From Eulemur rufifrons (taxonomy: Eukaryota > Chordata > Mammalia > Primates > Lemuridae): a DNA stretch of 64,000 nt. Positions 35,261 through 46,904 of this stretch are shown one piece after another. The stretch lies in NCBI RefSeq assembly GCF_041146395.1, contig NC_091001.1:102632965-102696964 (forward strand), read 5' to 3'. Made by a program: the position numbers and the translations under genes. The notes under the pieces were generated by a model. That model saw only the letters and a list, made by a program, of their open reading frames with translations. It made no database searches and was not told the origin of the DNA. Positions within the stretch are counted from its first letter, which is position 1; the number at the start of each line of letters is the position of its first letter.

Positions 35261-36035
35261 TGACTTAGGAGAAGCTGAGCATGTCTATAGCCCACAGAGG
35301 TGTCAGAGGAAGTGAGACACACCTCCCTCCCCAGACTTGAGCCAGCTGTGAAAGTCTTCACCCTAGCCTTCGGGGTAATGTTGCGTCAGCAGGCCCAAGC
35401 TGTGAGTCCCTTCTCCCTGATGCTCAGTTCCTACCATAAGCCCTGCCACAATCGTGGTTCTCCCTCCACTCACACCCTCATACCTACTGCCTTGGCCCTT
35501 CTCCTGCTCCAAGCCCGACATGAGGGATCAGTGGAGAGAGCCAGGTGTGCTGTAGATCTCAGTGTGCACTTCTCAAACTCGCTCCTCAGAGGCAAGGTTG
35601 GGAGCATCATCAGGGAATGACCTTAGCCTGGAAATGTCATTGATAGCAGGCATAATGTCACCAGGCCTTGCTGTGTTACACCCCTTATCCATGCCTTTTA
35701 TGTACCCCAAGCTAGACCACTAGATCCCCACTTTAACTCAACCAGGGCCCAGAATCCATTCTGATATAAAAGGGGAGATTTATTCACTGTGTAAGTTCCC
35801 TTTCTGGTAGGGTGACTGCTGGTCAGTCCCTTCCTAGCTCTGGAGACAGCCTTGCTCAGGAATCTGACACCCCATATCAGGGGAATAAAACCCAAGAGAG
35901 ATGCTTTCAGGAAAAAGACCGCACAAAAATGAAAGAGCACTATACATTCTAGAATATGTCTAGGCCAGTACTAAGCACTAAACAACTTATTTTGCATCTC
36001 AGCTTAAGTAGCACTTTGTTACAGAAGCAACTCAC
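35261..36035. other. Non-repeat sequence
   Basis: A 106-codon plus frame (35300-35620) has no splice or family support. Confidence 0.4.
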
Positions 36036-36080
36036 CAGTCTAAATTAATTATCCAGTTTATCAGTCTAAATTAATTATCC
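36036..36080. repeat. Short direct duplication, 26-bp period
   Basis: CAGTCTAAATTAATTATCC occurs identically at 36036-36054 and 36062-36080, separated by seven bases. Confidence 0.9.
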
Positions 36081-36334
36081 TTTTCATATTCTCCAATAGA
36101 CCTAGCTTCTTTTCTTTCAAAGCCCTTATCTCAGACTGAGCTGCCATGCACTGATATATATTAATAGTTTATATACTGCACAACTTCACAGAACATAATT
36201 AACATAGACTACAATATGAACAGCTCCCCCTGGAGTTGTGCAGTGCACAACCTACACAGCCACAGGCACTGTCCTGCTCACAGTGCAATCACATAGTCAT
36301 TAGTATAATTATTTGATTAATGTCTAGCTCTCTT

Positions 36335-36440
36335 ACTAGTCTGCAAACTCTATGAGAATGTTGGCTCCCAGCGCTCATGAGACAGTGTCTGGCACATAGC
36401 AGGCACTCAATTAATATTTAATGAATATTTAACACAACCT
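36335..36440 (+). mobile_element. L2 LINE 3' end
   Basis: GCAAACTCTATGAGAATGTTGGCTCC, then GTGTCTGGCACATAGCAGGCACTCAATTAATATTTAATGAA, is the L2 3' terminus. Confidence 0.8.
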
Positions 36441-36839
36441 CTGAAACAAGATTTTGCAGATTAAAAGCTGAGGTTTATTTCATTGTCCTGCCTACGCCTA
36501 GTGATGAAGTCAGAATTCAAGTCCAAAATTGTATGGTAATTGTGTTTTTCATTGTTCCGTGCAGTCTTCAGAATATAGTGGAATGATATATTTTGAAATC
36601 TGGCTGGAGGAAAAATGGAGACCAGCAAATATGACAACAGGGGAGACAGACGCCCTACCTGACCCCCAGCCAGCACTGGCTCAGCATGCGTCTCTCGGGT
36701 AGTTCATAAGATTCTGGGCAATCATAGCATTCTGTCCAGCCCTCCTGCCCTGTCAAGAAGGAAAAAAATAGGCAGATACTGAGAAAAATAAGTCAGAGTC
36801 CTGTAGACCAATGATTGACACTCTGCAACAGCCTCTTGC
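36441..36839. other. Non-repeat sequence before the CpG patch
   Basis: Nothing recognised. Confidence 0.4.
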
Positions 36840-37035
36840 CTGCCTCCCTCATCATTTTCCCACCGCGATCCTGCCTGCCAAGGGCACCGCCAGCCGGTGC
36901 CCCTCTGCCTTCCTGGGCACGCAGCTTCCCGCCATTCCGTGCCGGCCGCCTGGGCGAGTGCGGTGGGGCTGCCCTGCCTCTGGCATCTCTGCCTTTCTCC
37001 GCAGCGAGGAGGGCTGGCTGGGCTCTCTGTTCCTC
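36840..37035. promoter_or_regulatory. Small CpG-rich patch
   Basis: About 14 CpG dinucleotides in roughly 170 bases (for example CACCGCGATC, CCGGCCGCCTGGGCGAG, TCCGCAGCGAGG) stand in a window where CpG is rare. Such patches mark promoters, exons or recently arrived sequence. No TATA box is evident. It is below the usual 200-500 base island length. It contains the candidate first coding exon on the minus strand. Confidence 0.45.
36864..36935 (-). CDS. Candidate first coding exon, unknown product
   Basis: On the minus strand an ATG at 36935 lies in a good start context (G at -3, G at +4: CGGAATGG). It opens 24 codons (MAGSCVPRKAEGHRLAVPLA then GRIA) up to a possible donor GCG/GTGGGA at 36863. 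The donor is weak (G at +4). It ends in phase 0, which matches the phase-0 entry of the candidate exon at 33647-33508. Other open frames of 103 and 63 codons cover the same patch, so the choice of frame rests mainly on phase compatibility. Confidence 0.18.
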
Positions 37036-38339
37036 AAAATCACAGGAGTCCCCAGAAGCCCAGTTAGAGTTTGTGGCCTGCCAGTAAATCCTTACAAGCC
37101 CCATTTTTCCAATGTCACTGACGCAGGAGATTCAGATGTGTACCCACTATAAAGTTGACATACACGATGTCAAAATATCTTCATTTGTTTGGGGGTTTTC
37201 AGTGACGAAGAAAAAAAACACAAGTGTACACTAGGAATTTATGGTGCAGTTTTATCAGCCTCTGTGGTGAATAGTTTGCTTTTGCTTTTTGCCGGCAGCA
37301 GGTATTTTGCTTACCAATGTGCACTTGATCTGGAAGGTTTTTATATAGATAGATATTTTTTTTTTTCCAAATAAAAGAAAACAGACATAGGATCCACTTT
37401 GGAAGCATGCACTCATGCAGGTATTACTAGTCATTTGCATGAAAGGCAATGAGCACCTGGATGGTCAGCCCCTGAAACACCTCCCCTCTCTACCTGCCTT
37501 TTGCTATACCTCTTCTGAAATGAGCCGTGAGCCTTAAGGCAGTAAGTCTCCAGGTGTGTAGAATTGTACACAGTCATCGCTGGTTAGCCTCCATCCCTCC
37601 CCACGCAAATACAGCCCTAAGAAGCTGTCTACAGAACTCATCTTTCTTTGTATTAAGAAATATGGTTGACTTTTTCTGGTTTTTACACATTCCTTTATAG
37701 AAGCCTCCTGCATAAGTGTTCGTTGGCACAGAATTCCTCATGACTTTGTGCCCAGGTGCAGAAAGCGGGCCACTTTCTGCCGACACAGGCCAGGCAATGT
37801 CTGTGCACTGAAGATCACCATCGTCATATACTTGGTTCATGCAGCTCTTGAAAGAAACTTCTTATTTAATGTTTTCAGATTTTCTATCCCAACAAAAATT
37901 TATAGGGACAGAGTCATTCTGGCCCCAGTCTAATTATTGCCAGAAAATAACAGAAGGAAAATCAATGACCCAGAACACAAGAGACTTCTGTTCCAGTTTT
38001 GGCACTTGTAGTTTACTAATCATTATCATCTTGGGTGAGTTAAACCCTGCATCAGTTTTATTGTGCTTCACTGAACAATGCTAATAATAGCATCCCATGC
38101 CTCACTGTAGTTGCCATAAGTACCCATTGATATTAAAAAAGTAGAGGATCTTAGGGATCTCTGAAAAGTTATAGATATCACCAACATTGCTCTCTGGAAA
38201 TCTCCAGAGGAGTTAACGCCACGTAGAAAATAGAATATGTCCTGCAGTTATATATTCCTTTAAATATTTGGTTTTAATGTGTCTTGACAACTCTTCAACA
38301 GGTGGGCAAGAATCAGGTAGCACATTGATGAGCATAAAG
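37036..38339. other. About 1.3 kb without a recognised feature
   Basis: Several overlapping short frames (37189-38084), none with splice or family support. Confidence 0.4.
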
Positions 38340-38810
38340 GGGGTGGGGAGGAAGTGGCGTAAGATAGATATGAAGACGTAACCAGATGTCACATCATGTG
38401 AGATGGTACAGGTGTGGCGAAGAATTTGGATCTTATCACTAGGGTGGGGAAAGCCATGGGAGGTTCTGGGCAGGGAGGGACTTCCGCTCTGATCTGGGTT
38501 AAGAGAACACTGGGATGACTCTGTGTAGGACACGTTGTGGCTGTAGAAGACCACTTGGAAGGCTTTTGCAGGAGTGCAAGCAAGAGATGAGGAAGGCTTG
38601 AAGGGAAGAGGGATTTGCAATGTGCTTTGGAGATGAGCTGACAAAGATTTGCTGGCAGGTTAGATGTAAGGCATGAGGGAAAAGGAAAATTACAGAGTGA
38701 CCCTCAGGTGGTCCTCTAGCAGCTAGGTGAATACAAATGTCATTCATTGAGATGGGGGGTGCTAGAGGAAGGGATCAATTTGGGATGGAAATTGGGAAGC
38801 GTGTCTTGGC
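38340..38810 (-). mobile_element. L2 LINE fragment
   Basis: The reverse-strand L2 body is recognisable: GTGGCGAAGAATTTGGATCTTATC, AGCCATGGGAGGTTCTGGGCAGGGAGGGACTTC, and GCAAGCAAGAGATGAGGAAGGCTTG with AAATTGGGAAGCG later. It is well decayed. Frames of 143 and 82 codons in this region are products of the repeat. Confidence 0.6.
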
Positions 38811-39767
38811 CATATTAATTGTAAAATGCCTGGTAGACCCCCAGCCGGCCCAGGCTACGTAGCAGGCTACGTGCCCCCTGATGATCACTGAAAATAACTG
38901 CAAAAACAGAAAAAATCAACTTAAAAAAAAATCAAATTAGTGGGAATGAATTCAAGTTTACAAAATCTGTCACAACTTTATTATTGAGGATTTTGTTTGG
39001 TTTTGGTGTCAGAAACCCAATGGCAACTTATTTTATTAAATAGCAAAACTGACAGGCTCTTGAAACAGAAAAAATCTAAGGGAAGATCCACAGACATTCT
39101 TGAGTCCAAGTGCTCAAAGGATAACTCAGAGATCTGTCCCTCCCTTTAGCTTTCAATGTCATCTGCGTTCTCAGGCAGGATCCCCCAACAGGTGACAAAG
39201 ATTGCCTGGGGTCAATCGTAGTTTTGTTTCCCACCATTTTAGCAACCCCGGCGGGAAAGGGACACCTTTCGTCTGATAGTATCAAAAAGTCATGTGCTGA
39301 TCCTGAGCTCCTGACCAACCCCAGAGCAAAGAGAAGGTCAGCTCCTCACAAAGGACAAGAACTGAGAGGGGGGTTCCCAGAAGGGGCATAGAGGTGCTTT
39401 GATCAGGAAAAGAAGAAATTACTGTCGGGCCAGGCTAAATAACAGATGGCCACTGAAAAGCTTATAGAAGTAACTGCAGTTTTAACAACAACAAAAAGAA
39501 AACATTGTTTCGTAGAGCTTTGCTAGCACTCCATAAAACTTGTGATCTATCTCACAACATACATGACAGTAATCAAGAGGAGAGATTTGGTTTTCTTGCT
39601 CAAGAAAAGTGATTGCTTTTGCCGCACACTGAAATCAACGCCAGCTGAAGTAAATAATCACATAGGAAGTTATGGTAGAAAAACCACCAAAGATCTGTCA
39701 GATCTTTAAATGGACACCTTTCTAAATTTTAAAGCATGAAAAGAAAACAGAAAATGTTGTCGGTTTT
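38811..39767. other. Non-repeat sequence
   Basis: Nothing recognised. 39080-39340 has a repeat-like feel but no family I can name. Confidence 0.35.
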
Positions 39768-39778
39768 AAGAATTTATA

Positions 39779-40110
39779 GGCCGGGCGCGGTGGCTCACGC
39801 CTGTAATCCTAGCACTCTGGGAGGCCGAGGCGGGTGGATCGCTCGAGGTCAGGAGTTCGAGACCAGCCTGAGCAAGAGCGAGACCCCACCTCTACTAAAA
39901 ATAGAAAGAAATTATATGGACAACTAAAATATATATATACAAAAAATTAGCCGGGCATGGTGGCGCATGCCTGTAGTCCTAGCTACTTGGGAGGCTGAGG
40001 CAGTAGGATCGCTTAAGCCCAGGAGTTTGAGGTTGCTGTGAGCTAGACTGACGCCACGGCACTCACTCTAGCCCGGGCAACAGAGTGAGACTCTGTCTAA
40101 AAAAAAAAAA
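39779..40110 (+). mobile_element. Alu SINE, strepsirrhine type, copy 2
   Basis: A full-length dimer from GGCCGGGCGCGGTGGCTCAC to a short poly(A). It has the same middle stretch (AATTATATGGACAACTAAAATATATATA) and right-arm text (TGACGCCACGGCACTCACTC) as the copy at 2800. An exact 11-bp target duplication AAGAATTTATA lies at 39768-39778 and 40111-40121. Little divergence from the first copy suggests both are fairly young. Confidence 0.97.
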
Positions 40111-40121
40111 AAGAATTTATA

Positions 40122-41226
40122 AATTTTGTGTAGCCAAACAAAAATTCAGACGGTTCACTAGGGAACGTATCTGCACTGAGAATTCTTTTCTGCTTCTTCT
40201 CATTTACGTAACATTTGCTAAGTACCTGCCAAGTCCAGAAACTGTGTCAGCCCAGGCTGCCGGAACAAACTGGGCTACCTCCCCTCTGCAGGTAAGACCA
40301 GACATTATTTTGCTCTCCATAAAAACCTAATCCTAACACACTCAGCTGTGAGATGGTCTAAAGGGTTTGATTCATCCTTTGTTTCCCATTGATTTCAGAG
40401 TCCAGGTATTAACCATAGTGCTTTAACTCCCCTGCCCAAGGGCCGCTGTCTTCACCCATCAAAGTAGTCTTAGGAACCCCAGAGCTAGTATAAGACCAGC
40501 TCACCTGGAAATGGTGTCAGGTGGCGAAAGGATTGTTTCTGGCCTTTGGCTACACCCTGCAATGAAAACTTAGGTCACACCTTCATAGGAGGTGAATATT
40601 CTGACTCCTTTTGTTGTTTCATCCAAGGCCAAAACAAAGAATGTGTGAGAAAATTCCACTACAATGTCCTTATGCTCTATTCCAAACAGCAGCAGAGAGG
40701 CTTTTCCTTGTCTTTTTATTAGAAATCGCAAGTTCTCTTTCCTCACTGCAATGCGGGTATCAGGTACTATCGTCTTCTTCCTTTGACAAGAAGAAACTTT
40801 TGGCTGCAGATGTTAGGGGGTCTCTAGGAAGATTTCCTCTTCCCACAACATGTTTTGAGTGTCTACTGTGTGTCTCCAGTCACCTCACATTTTTCTCAAG
40901 AAAGTGGAATTCTGTACAGGTGGCAGACATGTAGCATATTATAAAATACAGTGTGGAATATAAATGTTAATGACAAACGAGGTCTTGCTGGATAGATAGC
41001 AAGTGAGTGTGACCCATAAAATGTCAGTGCGCAATTCTATAAAGACAGATCGACAGCTCTGCCTAGGCTGGTTCTTCCAGCTCACACCAAAATACCTCAA
41101 TCCTAATAGTCAAGCTGGAAGAATATATGCATGGGTAATTCACACCTAAAGAAACAGAAAATGTCCAACTTATAATTTCCAGAGAAACACAATTTTGAAG
41201 AGGAGTATTACTTGACACTTAAAAAT
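40122..41226. other. About 1.1 kb without a recognised feature
   Basis: A 107-codon plus frame at 40611-40934 lacks support. Nothing else seen. Confidence 0.4.
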
Positions 41227-41236
41227 GTAAATATGA

Positions 41237-41350
41237 GCTGGGCACAGTGGCACACACCTGTAGTCCCAGCTACTCAGGAGGCTGAGGCAGGAGGGTCGTT
41301 TGAGCCCAGGAGTTTGAGACCAGCCTGGACAACACAGTGAGGGAAAAAAA
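41237..41350 (+). mobile_element. Monomeric Alu-like SINE
   Basis: GCTGGGCACAGTGGCACACACCTGTAGTCCCAGCTACTCAGGAGGCTGAGGCAGGAGG through CCAGCCTGGACAACACAGTGAGGG and an A-tail: a single Alu arm of 114 bp. An exact 10-bp target duplication GTAAATATGA lies at 41227-41236 and 41351-41360, so the insertion is complete at both ends. Confidence 0.9.
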
Positions 41351-41360
41351 GTAAATATGA

Positions 41361-41700
41361 AATGCAACGCTGGTGAGATTGTGTTGTAACACTTTGAAAG
41401 CCCTTTTCAGAAGAATCTGACCGAATGCAAAGAGGGATATTCTCTGTCCTCAAAATTCAATAATGAGGATTTAACTTAAGAAATGTTTTAAACATAGGCA
41501 CTAATATATCCAACAGGTAATTATTTTAATAGAAAAAAATGGAAATAACTGGTAAATAAATCATATTAGATAAACTTTATAGTTATTTTTCTAGTCATTA
41601 AAATTATGGGAAAAAAGCTATATAAAAATTAAGTGAAAATTCTTCTGACCATTCAAATAACATAGCAACGGAGGGTAATTATGGCGGATTCATCGAGCTG
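41361..41700. other. AT-rich, possibly an old L1 tail
   Basis: The text loosely recalls a decayed L1 3' region (CTTTGAAAGCCCTTTTCAGAAGAATCTG, AATTATGGGAAAAAAGC), but the match is weak. Confidence 0.3.
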
Positions 41701-41714
41701 CCACTAGAGGGAGT
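41701..41714 (+). promoter_or_regulatory. Candidate CTCF-binding core
   Basis: CCACTAGAGGGAGT fits 12 of 14 positions of the CTCF core CCASYAGRKGGCRS. It sits in a short block (41665-41755) with several CpGs (CAACGGAGG, GGCGGATTCATCGAG, AGCCGCATCTGGAGCG), unlike the AT-rich flanks. Motif match only. Confidence 0.4.
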
Positions 41715-42042
41715 GCTAACCAAGAGTTGGTATAAGTGCAGCCGCATCTGGAGCGTGCTGGTGTCTTAAGGGCCCCAAAACAGCAGAAAGAAAATCCACA
41801 GATAGCAATGGTAGGTACAGAAATGAGAAAGCACCTCCACAGGAATCAGAGTGCCCAGGGAATAACTTAATAATTACCAAAGTATCTCTCGCCAAGGAGA
41901 AACAATCTTGCTACTCTGCTCATCTGGCTTCCTACAGCCTTTCATGAAGGTGATTCAGACAGCTTTGCCCCAATGTGCCATTGTGACCTGTTGTGCTCTG
42001 TTAGCAGTTGTGCTGTCTGCATTTTTTTCCTCAACCAGTTCG

Positions 42043-42085
42043 TTTTTTTTTTTTTTTTTGGTTTGTTTGTTTTGTTTTGTTTTGT
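42043..42085. repeat. Poly(T) and (TTTG)n low-complexity
   Basis: Seventeen T residues followed by GGTTTGTTTGTTTTGTTTTGTTTTG. It could be the tail of a minus-strand retroelement, but no element body follows. Confidence 0.85.
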
Positions 42086-42364
42086 CTTACACGACCGTCG
42101 TAAAATGAAGAACAGTGGAAATCTCTGGATAGTCAAATGTGTGCTGAGAGGGACTCTGCTAAGCTATTTGGGTTCTTTCTAAAAATAGCAAGTTGGAACT
42201 TTGGGGCTGCGTTGAGTCCACCAGAAAGAGTGCGTGTGCATAGGACAACTGCTGAAAGGAGAAAATAATGGCATGTGGAGTTGGATATAGGGCACAGAGG
42301 ACTGCCATGGGGAAAGCTAAGAGTTTGAAACTCAGGTCATTTTCTGATAGCTAAGAAAAGCGTA

Positions 42365-42570
42365 AGTACTGGAGCCATATACCATCGTTTAAATACCAGC
42401 GCTACCTTCAACTAATTGTCAGAGCATGGGCAAGGTACTTTACCTCTCTGGTAGCCTACTTTTCCTCCTCCATAAAGATACTTCCCAGGGTTTGAGAATT
42501 AGAAATGGTGTGTGTAGGGCCTAACACCATAGCAGGCTCTGTCAGTAGCTGTCATTATTTTAGCCTATGA
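42365..42570 (+). mobile_element. MIR SINE
   Basis: AAATACCAGCGCTACCTTCAACTAATTG, GGGCAAGGTACTTTACCTCTCTGG and AGATACTTCCCAGGGTTTGAGAATTAG follow the MIR order. Confidence 0.7.
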
Positions 42571-44589
42571 TCACATAAATTGGTGAGTAGCCATGTCTGC
42601 AGGGGAGGGAAGCTCTGTCTGTGCGGAGAGGGTAGGTTAAGCCAGGGAGGGGCTGAGACAGAAGCCAGTTGAGATCACAGATCTAATCTCTGCTCTCCAA
42701 TCTGGGCTTCCCAGCAACAAAGCTGATATTTTGAGCCCTGACTTGTAATTTCTGTCGGCAAAGAATTTGGTGAAGAAGAGACAAGCTCTATCAATTAGTT
42801 CTTCTCAGAAAAACACCAATGCCCAGCATTTGTCCGAGGGCCTGTTGCAAGTTAACACTAAATAGCTATGTCTAGAGTGAATAAAGTTGCACGTACATGA
42901 ATTACAGGTGGGGAAATGGCTATTGCAAAGCTATGGAAGTTTTTATGGAAGCCCAAACTTATCAAGAAATAATATTTTAGTGCTACGTTAACTTCATGTG
43001 GTAATAAAAGTTGACAGTAATTGATATGAAGAGATTTTTCAGATTCTTACATAACCTTATTGAGTTACAAATGGTTACTAAAAACAGCTACTGACTTAAC
43101 AAACTGTTCATCTAACGTCTCTATTATTTTCATATTGGAGGCCAGTTTCAGGGCAAAGACAGCAAGGAGGGGAGAGCTGCTGAGAAATTCACATTGGCAG
43201 CAGAGTGAGGTGCTGGTAATTAATGAGAGAGCTGCTGTGTAGGACCATTTAGGGTAGGAAGAAAAAAGGAAGCTGTTCCTGACCATCCTATCAAGAATGG
43301 GTCAAATTATATTTTCTATGAGCTAATAATAAGGATGAAAAGTGTGTGATACTTTTAGAAAAGATTTCTATCATAAGCTGAGATTGTTTTTTTAAAAAAT
43401 TAATGCTTAGCATGCTAAGTTTCTGCTTTCTGAAATATCCATTTATGGGAATACCTTTGTCTGTTATTGTTCCCATAAGAGAATCCATCAGAAAGGATAT
43501 TACTCTAACATTTATGAACTGAGTTGGATATTTTGTTTAACTTTAATAGGTTCGTGTATCACCAAATGGAATCTCACTTCTCAGAGTTAACTCCATCCAA
43601 CACAATTCATTTTAAAAGAACAGAAGTTGCCATTGTCCTTACAATTGTTGCTATTGTTTTAATTAACATTTTAATTTAAGTTGGCACATTTGGCATATAG
43701 AATTCAATTCTCTTTCCAGCAGCCTAGGGGTTCTTGAACTGAGAAAAATTGGATCTATTTAATATGGACAGAATTAAATACCTGATAGGAATAAGATTTT
43801 CCAACAGGCTTGTGGTAAATTTAAAATAATAATTTGGGTTTTCTTTCTCATATATATAGAATAGATATATATTTGAAATGTGTTTTTTAAATTTATAAAT
43901 ATATGTTGAATAAACAATAACAAGATGTATCTCTAAAAAGAGTTGTAGAGCATTGAAATTTGTATGAAACACAACATATGAAATATAATATAAATACATA
44001 AAATGTAATGCTGTGCATATTTACCATCCACCTAGTTTGACTACTGCAAGACCCACCTTAACAGAAGTGTTAGATAGAATATTAATGGAGGCTGTTAAAA
44101 AGCAAAGGTGGTTCTCCATGGTCAAATGCGTTTGAGAAATAATACATTAAACAGAGTTAGGGCTTCCTTATTATGGGGCTTTTCAGCACATTCAGTGAGT
44201 TAATACAAGTTGAAAAGCACTTGAAGGAGGGCATAGTATGCGTGCAGCATTTCTCAATCTAATTAGATCATGGAACATTTTTCCCTGACGAGCATATTTT
44301 GGGACCAGGGTCTGGCAGACGACACATTGGGAAACGACGCTGTACAGGATACCACACTGGTGAAGTCACGGTCCTCACCCAGAGGAGGTGCGTAGTCAGA
44401 GTAGATGATGAGACAAAGACCCAAATAACTCCAGTAAGGAGAAAAAACTGAAAATATTCTGAGGTATGGACAAAGTTCTGAGTCTGTGTCTCAGCAACAT
44501 TTATTAAACATAAATTTAAATGAACTGAGTTGATATTTTCTTATGTATGGATTATAAATTTCTTTATTAAACTACCACTGACTTTCTCC
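42571..44589. other. About 2 kb without a recognised feature
   Basis: Repeat-poor and moderately AT-rich. No splice-flanked open segment seen. Confidence 0.4.
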
Positions 44590-44780
44590 ACCAAGCACAA
44601 ATAGAATCTCACAGAAACTCTGCAAGGAGGAAACTATTTTCTTTACTTTTCCTGAAACTGATGTCTAGAGAATGAGAGTGTCCTGACCTGTCTTAGCCAT
44701 CTCCTCCGTGCAAGACCTGGGATTTGCTGCTGGGCCTGCCTGACTCCAGAGATGGAGCTCTGTCCACTCCCACCTGTCAA
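44590..44780 (-). mobile_element. MIR SINE
   Basis: ATCTCACAGAAACTCTGCAAGGAGGAAACTA, then CCTGACCTGTCTTAGCC and ACCTGGGATTTGCTGCTGGGCCTGCCTGACTCCAGAG, is MIR in reverse orientation. Confidence 0.65.
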
Positions 44781-45650
44781 AAAGTTAGTATGTTTCCTCT
44801 AAATTACACTTGCTTAATTGAAGAATTTTTTAATTATATGAAAGTTTGAAAATACTGAGCAGTAATAATGAACCATTCAGGCATGACCAAGATAAAATTC
44901 CTTTGCATTGAAGTTTAATATGTGGCTGTAAAATAACAACCAAAAAAAAAATCTTTAAGGTCTGTTTTCCAAGAAAATACCAAGACTAGGAAAAACCGAA
45001 GTCCATAATATTGATATATTGATAGTCAGCTAACAGGAGGAAGAGACGAGTGAAATGCAGATATCAATGAGAGCCTAGATCCATGTCCAGTCACCTTTCC
45101 AAATCTTGATCAATTTCTTCTAGTGTGTTTTACTTCTATAATACTTTTGCTCTTTTTGAATACCAGCATCATATTTGAGTTTGAAATACATCTATTTATT
45201 TTCAGCTTATTCTCAAATAGAATAATTCATGAGATAACCTCACGCATAGATTTCAACTGTGTATGATGCCCAGTTGCCTCTACTAGGTCAGAATTCCAAT
45301 AATTTTGTTCATTAGCAGAATGAAAATCTAAATGTTAAATGTCCCCAAACACTCAAAATCTATGCTTCACTTTCTGTGCAGCTTCCAGCCCCTGCTTTGG
45401 TTGATTAAGTTCGGAGTGGGAGAAGGGAGGAAAAATTAAGGCTTTGGGCATAGAGAGATTGATGGTACTGCAGTAGTCTTTACTGAATGAGAATTATAAA
45501 TGTCCATTCGAAGCTAGATTTCTAATATTTCTAACATGTTTAGAGCTACTACAGAAGTATTGTTTAAGATCCACCCTGGGAATGTATAAACCTCTAACCA
45601 AAATAATAATAATACAATGAGACCACAATTTCTGGTTCTATGTTTAATAC

Positions 45651-45688
45651 ACACACACACCCCAACACACACAAGCAAACACACAAAA
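45651..45688. repeat. (AC)n microsatellite, interrupted
   Basis: ACACACACACACCCCAACACACACAAGCAAACACACA. Confidence 0.85.
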
Positions 45689-46871
45689 TCCTCTTTAAAA
45701 TGTCAAGTTTTAAATTTTCTACTATAGCCAAGAATGTTTTTATGTTTTTTAAAGTAGGCTAAATGTTAATACCTAAAAAAATACCAACACTAAAATCTTG
45801 CTTAAAAAATTCTAAAACCAATCAATCTATAATCAATAGCTTTTTAGTTCAATCTTTTCATATAAGCAGGGCAGGTTATTGTTGAAAGGCAGGGGAGATA
45901 AAAGAAAATGAATTTAGCCTGAAAATTTGCTAAGATAATAAATTACCATACTCTACAGAAACTTCGCTGACAATTAACATTCTAGCCTTGATCCAGGTGA
46001 GCAAAATGCATTGCTGCTGCTTTATACATGTCTGTGTGCATTCAGTAAAATACATTAGGTACTTGAAATCTGCTTATGTGATGTTGGCAAACAGATATTT
46101 TTTCCCTTAGTCCAAATGTAAGTGTTAATATAAAATTGGTCTTAAACTTGAGCTGGGCCATTATAGATCTTTGTGGGCTCCATTACTGTCTAAATCCCTC
46201 TGCACTCAGCTTCACTTGGAGATATTTACAGTCCCAGCTTCAGCCAATGGGTGGCATTATGTGGCCTGCAATTGAGCAGAGGAAAAGTCAGCTGGAAAAA
46301 TGCAAACACTTTTTCTGCTGCTCAGTTAATTTGGGGGATAAGTACATGCTCAAGTTATTGCAAAAAAGCATGCTCCAAGGCTCACCTTCAACTTTACTTT
46401 TTCTGGGAAGCCCCCTCCTTCTTCTTGAAAGCTTTGCCCTTTTTCTAAAATTCTGAGGTGTCTTTTTTCACAAGATTCACTGATTCACTATTGATTTAGT
46501 CTGAAAACATTTCATGGGTATCAATTGTGCCCTCCAAGCTCCACCAAACATTCGAAGCCTCATTACTGTATTCTTAATCTGAATCCTCCCTGCCCCCAGC
46601 ACAGTCCCAGATGCACAGGAATCCCTGATGGCTGATTTCTGGTTGATTCCCTACCTTCAGTTACCTATCAGAAAGGATGGCTCCCTACCCCTGCAATCCC
46701 TCCCCCCCAACACACACAGAGGCAATCTAGCCCCCAGAAGAAAGTATGTTGCCTTCATTATTTTGTGTAGGACCAAAGTCAGAGTTTGGAAGCAGCTGTG
46801 ACATGTTCGTTTTATTTGTTGCATAGGTCATGGGGTTTGTTTCACACGCTTATAGTGTTATCCACAGGTGC

Positions 46872-46904
46872 ATGTACACACATACACACATACACACACA
46901 TTAC
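46872..46904. repeat. (ACAC/ATAC)n microsatellite
   Basis: GTACACACATACACACATACACACACAT. Confidence 0.8.

Noticed and set aside
34783..35620. Cluster of 67-116 codon frames on both strands
   Set aside because: A GC-rich repeat-like stretch lowers stop frequency in all frames. No single frame stands out.
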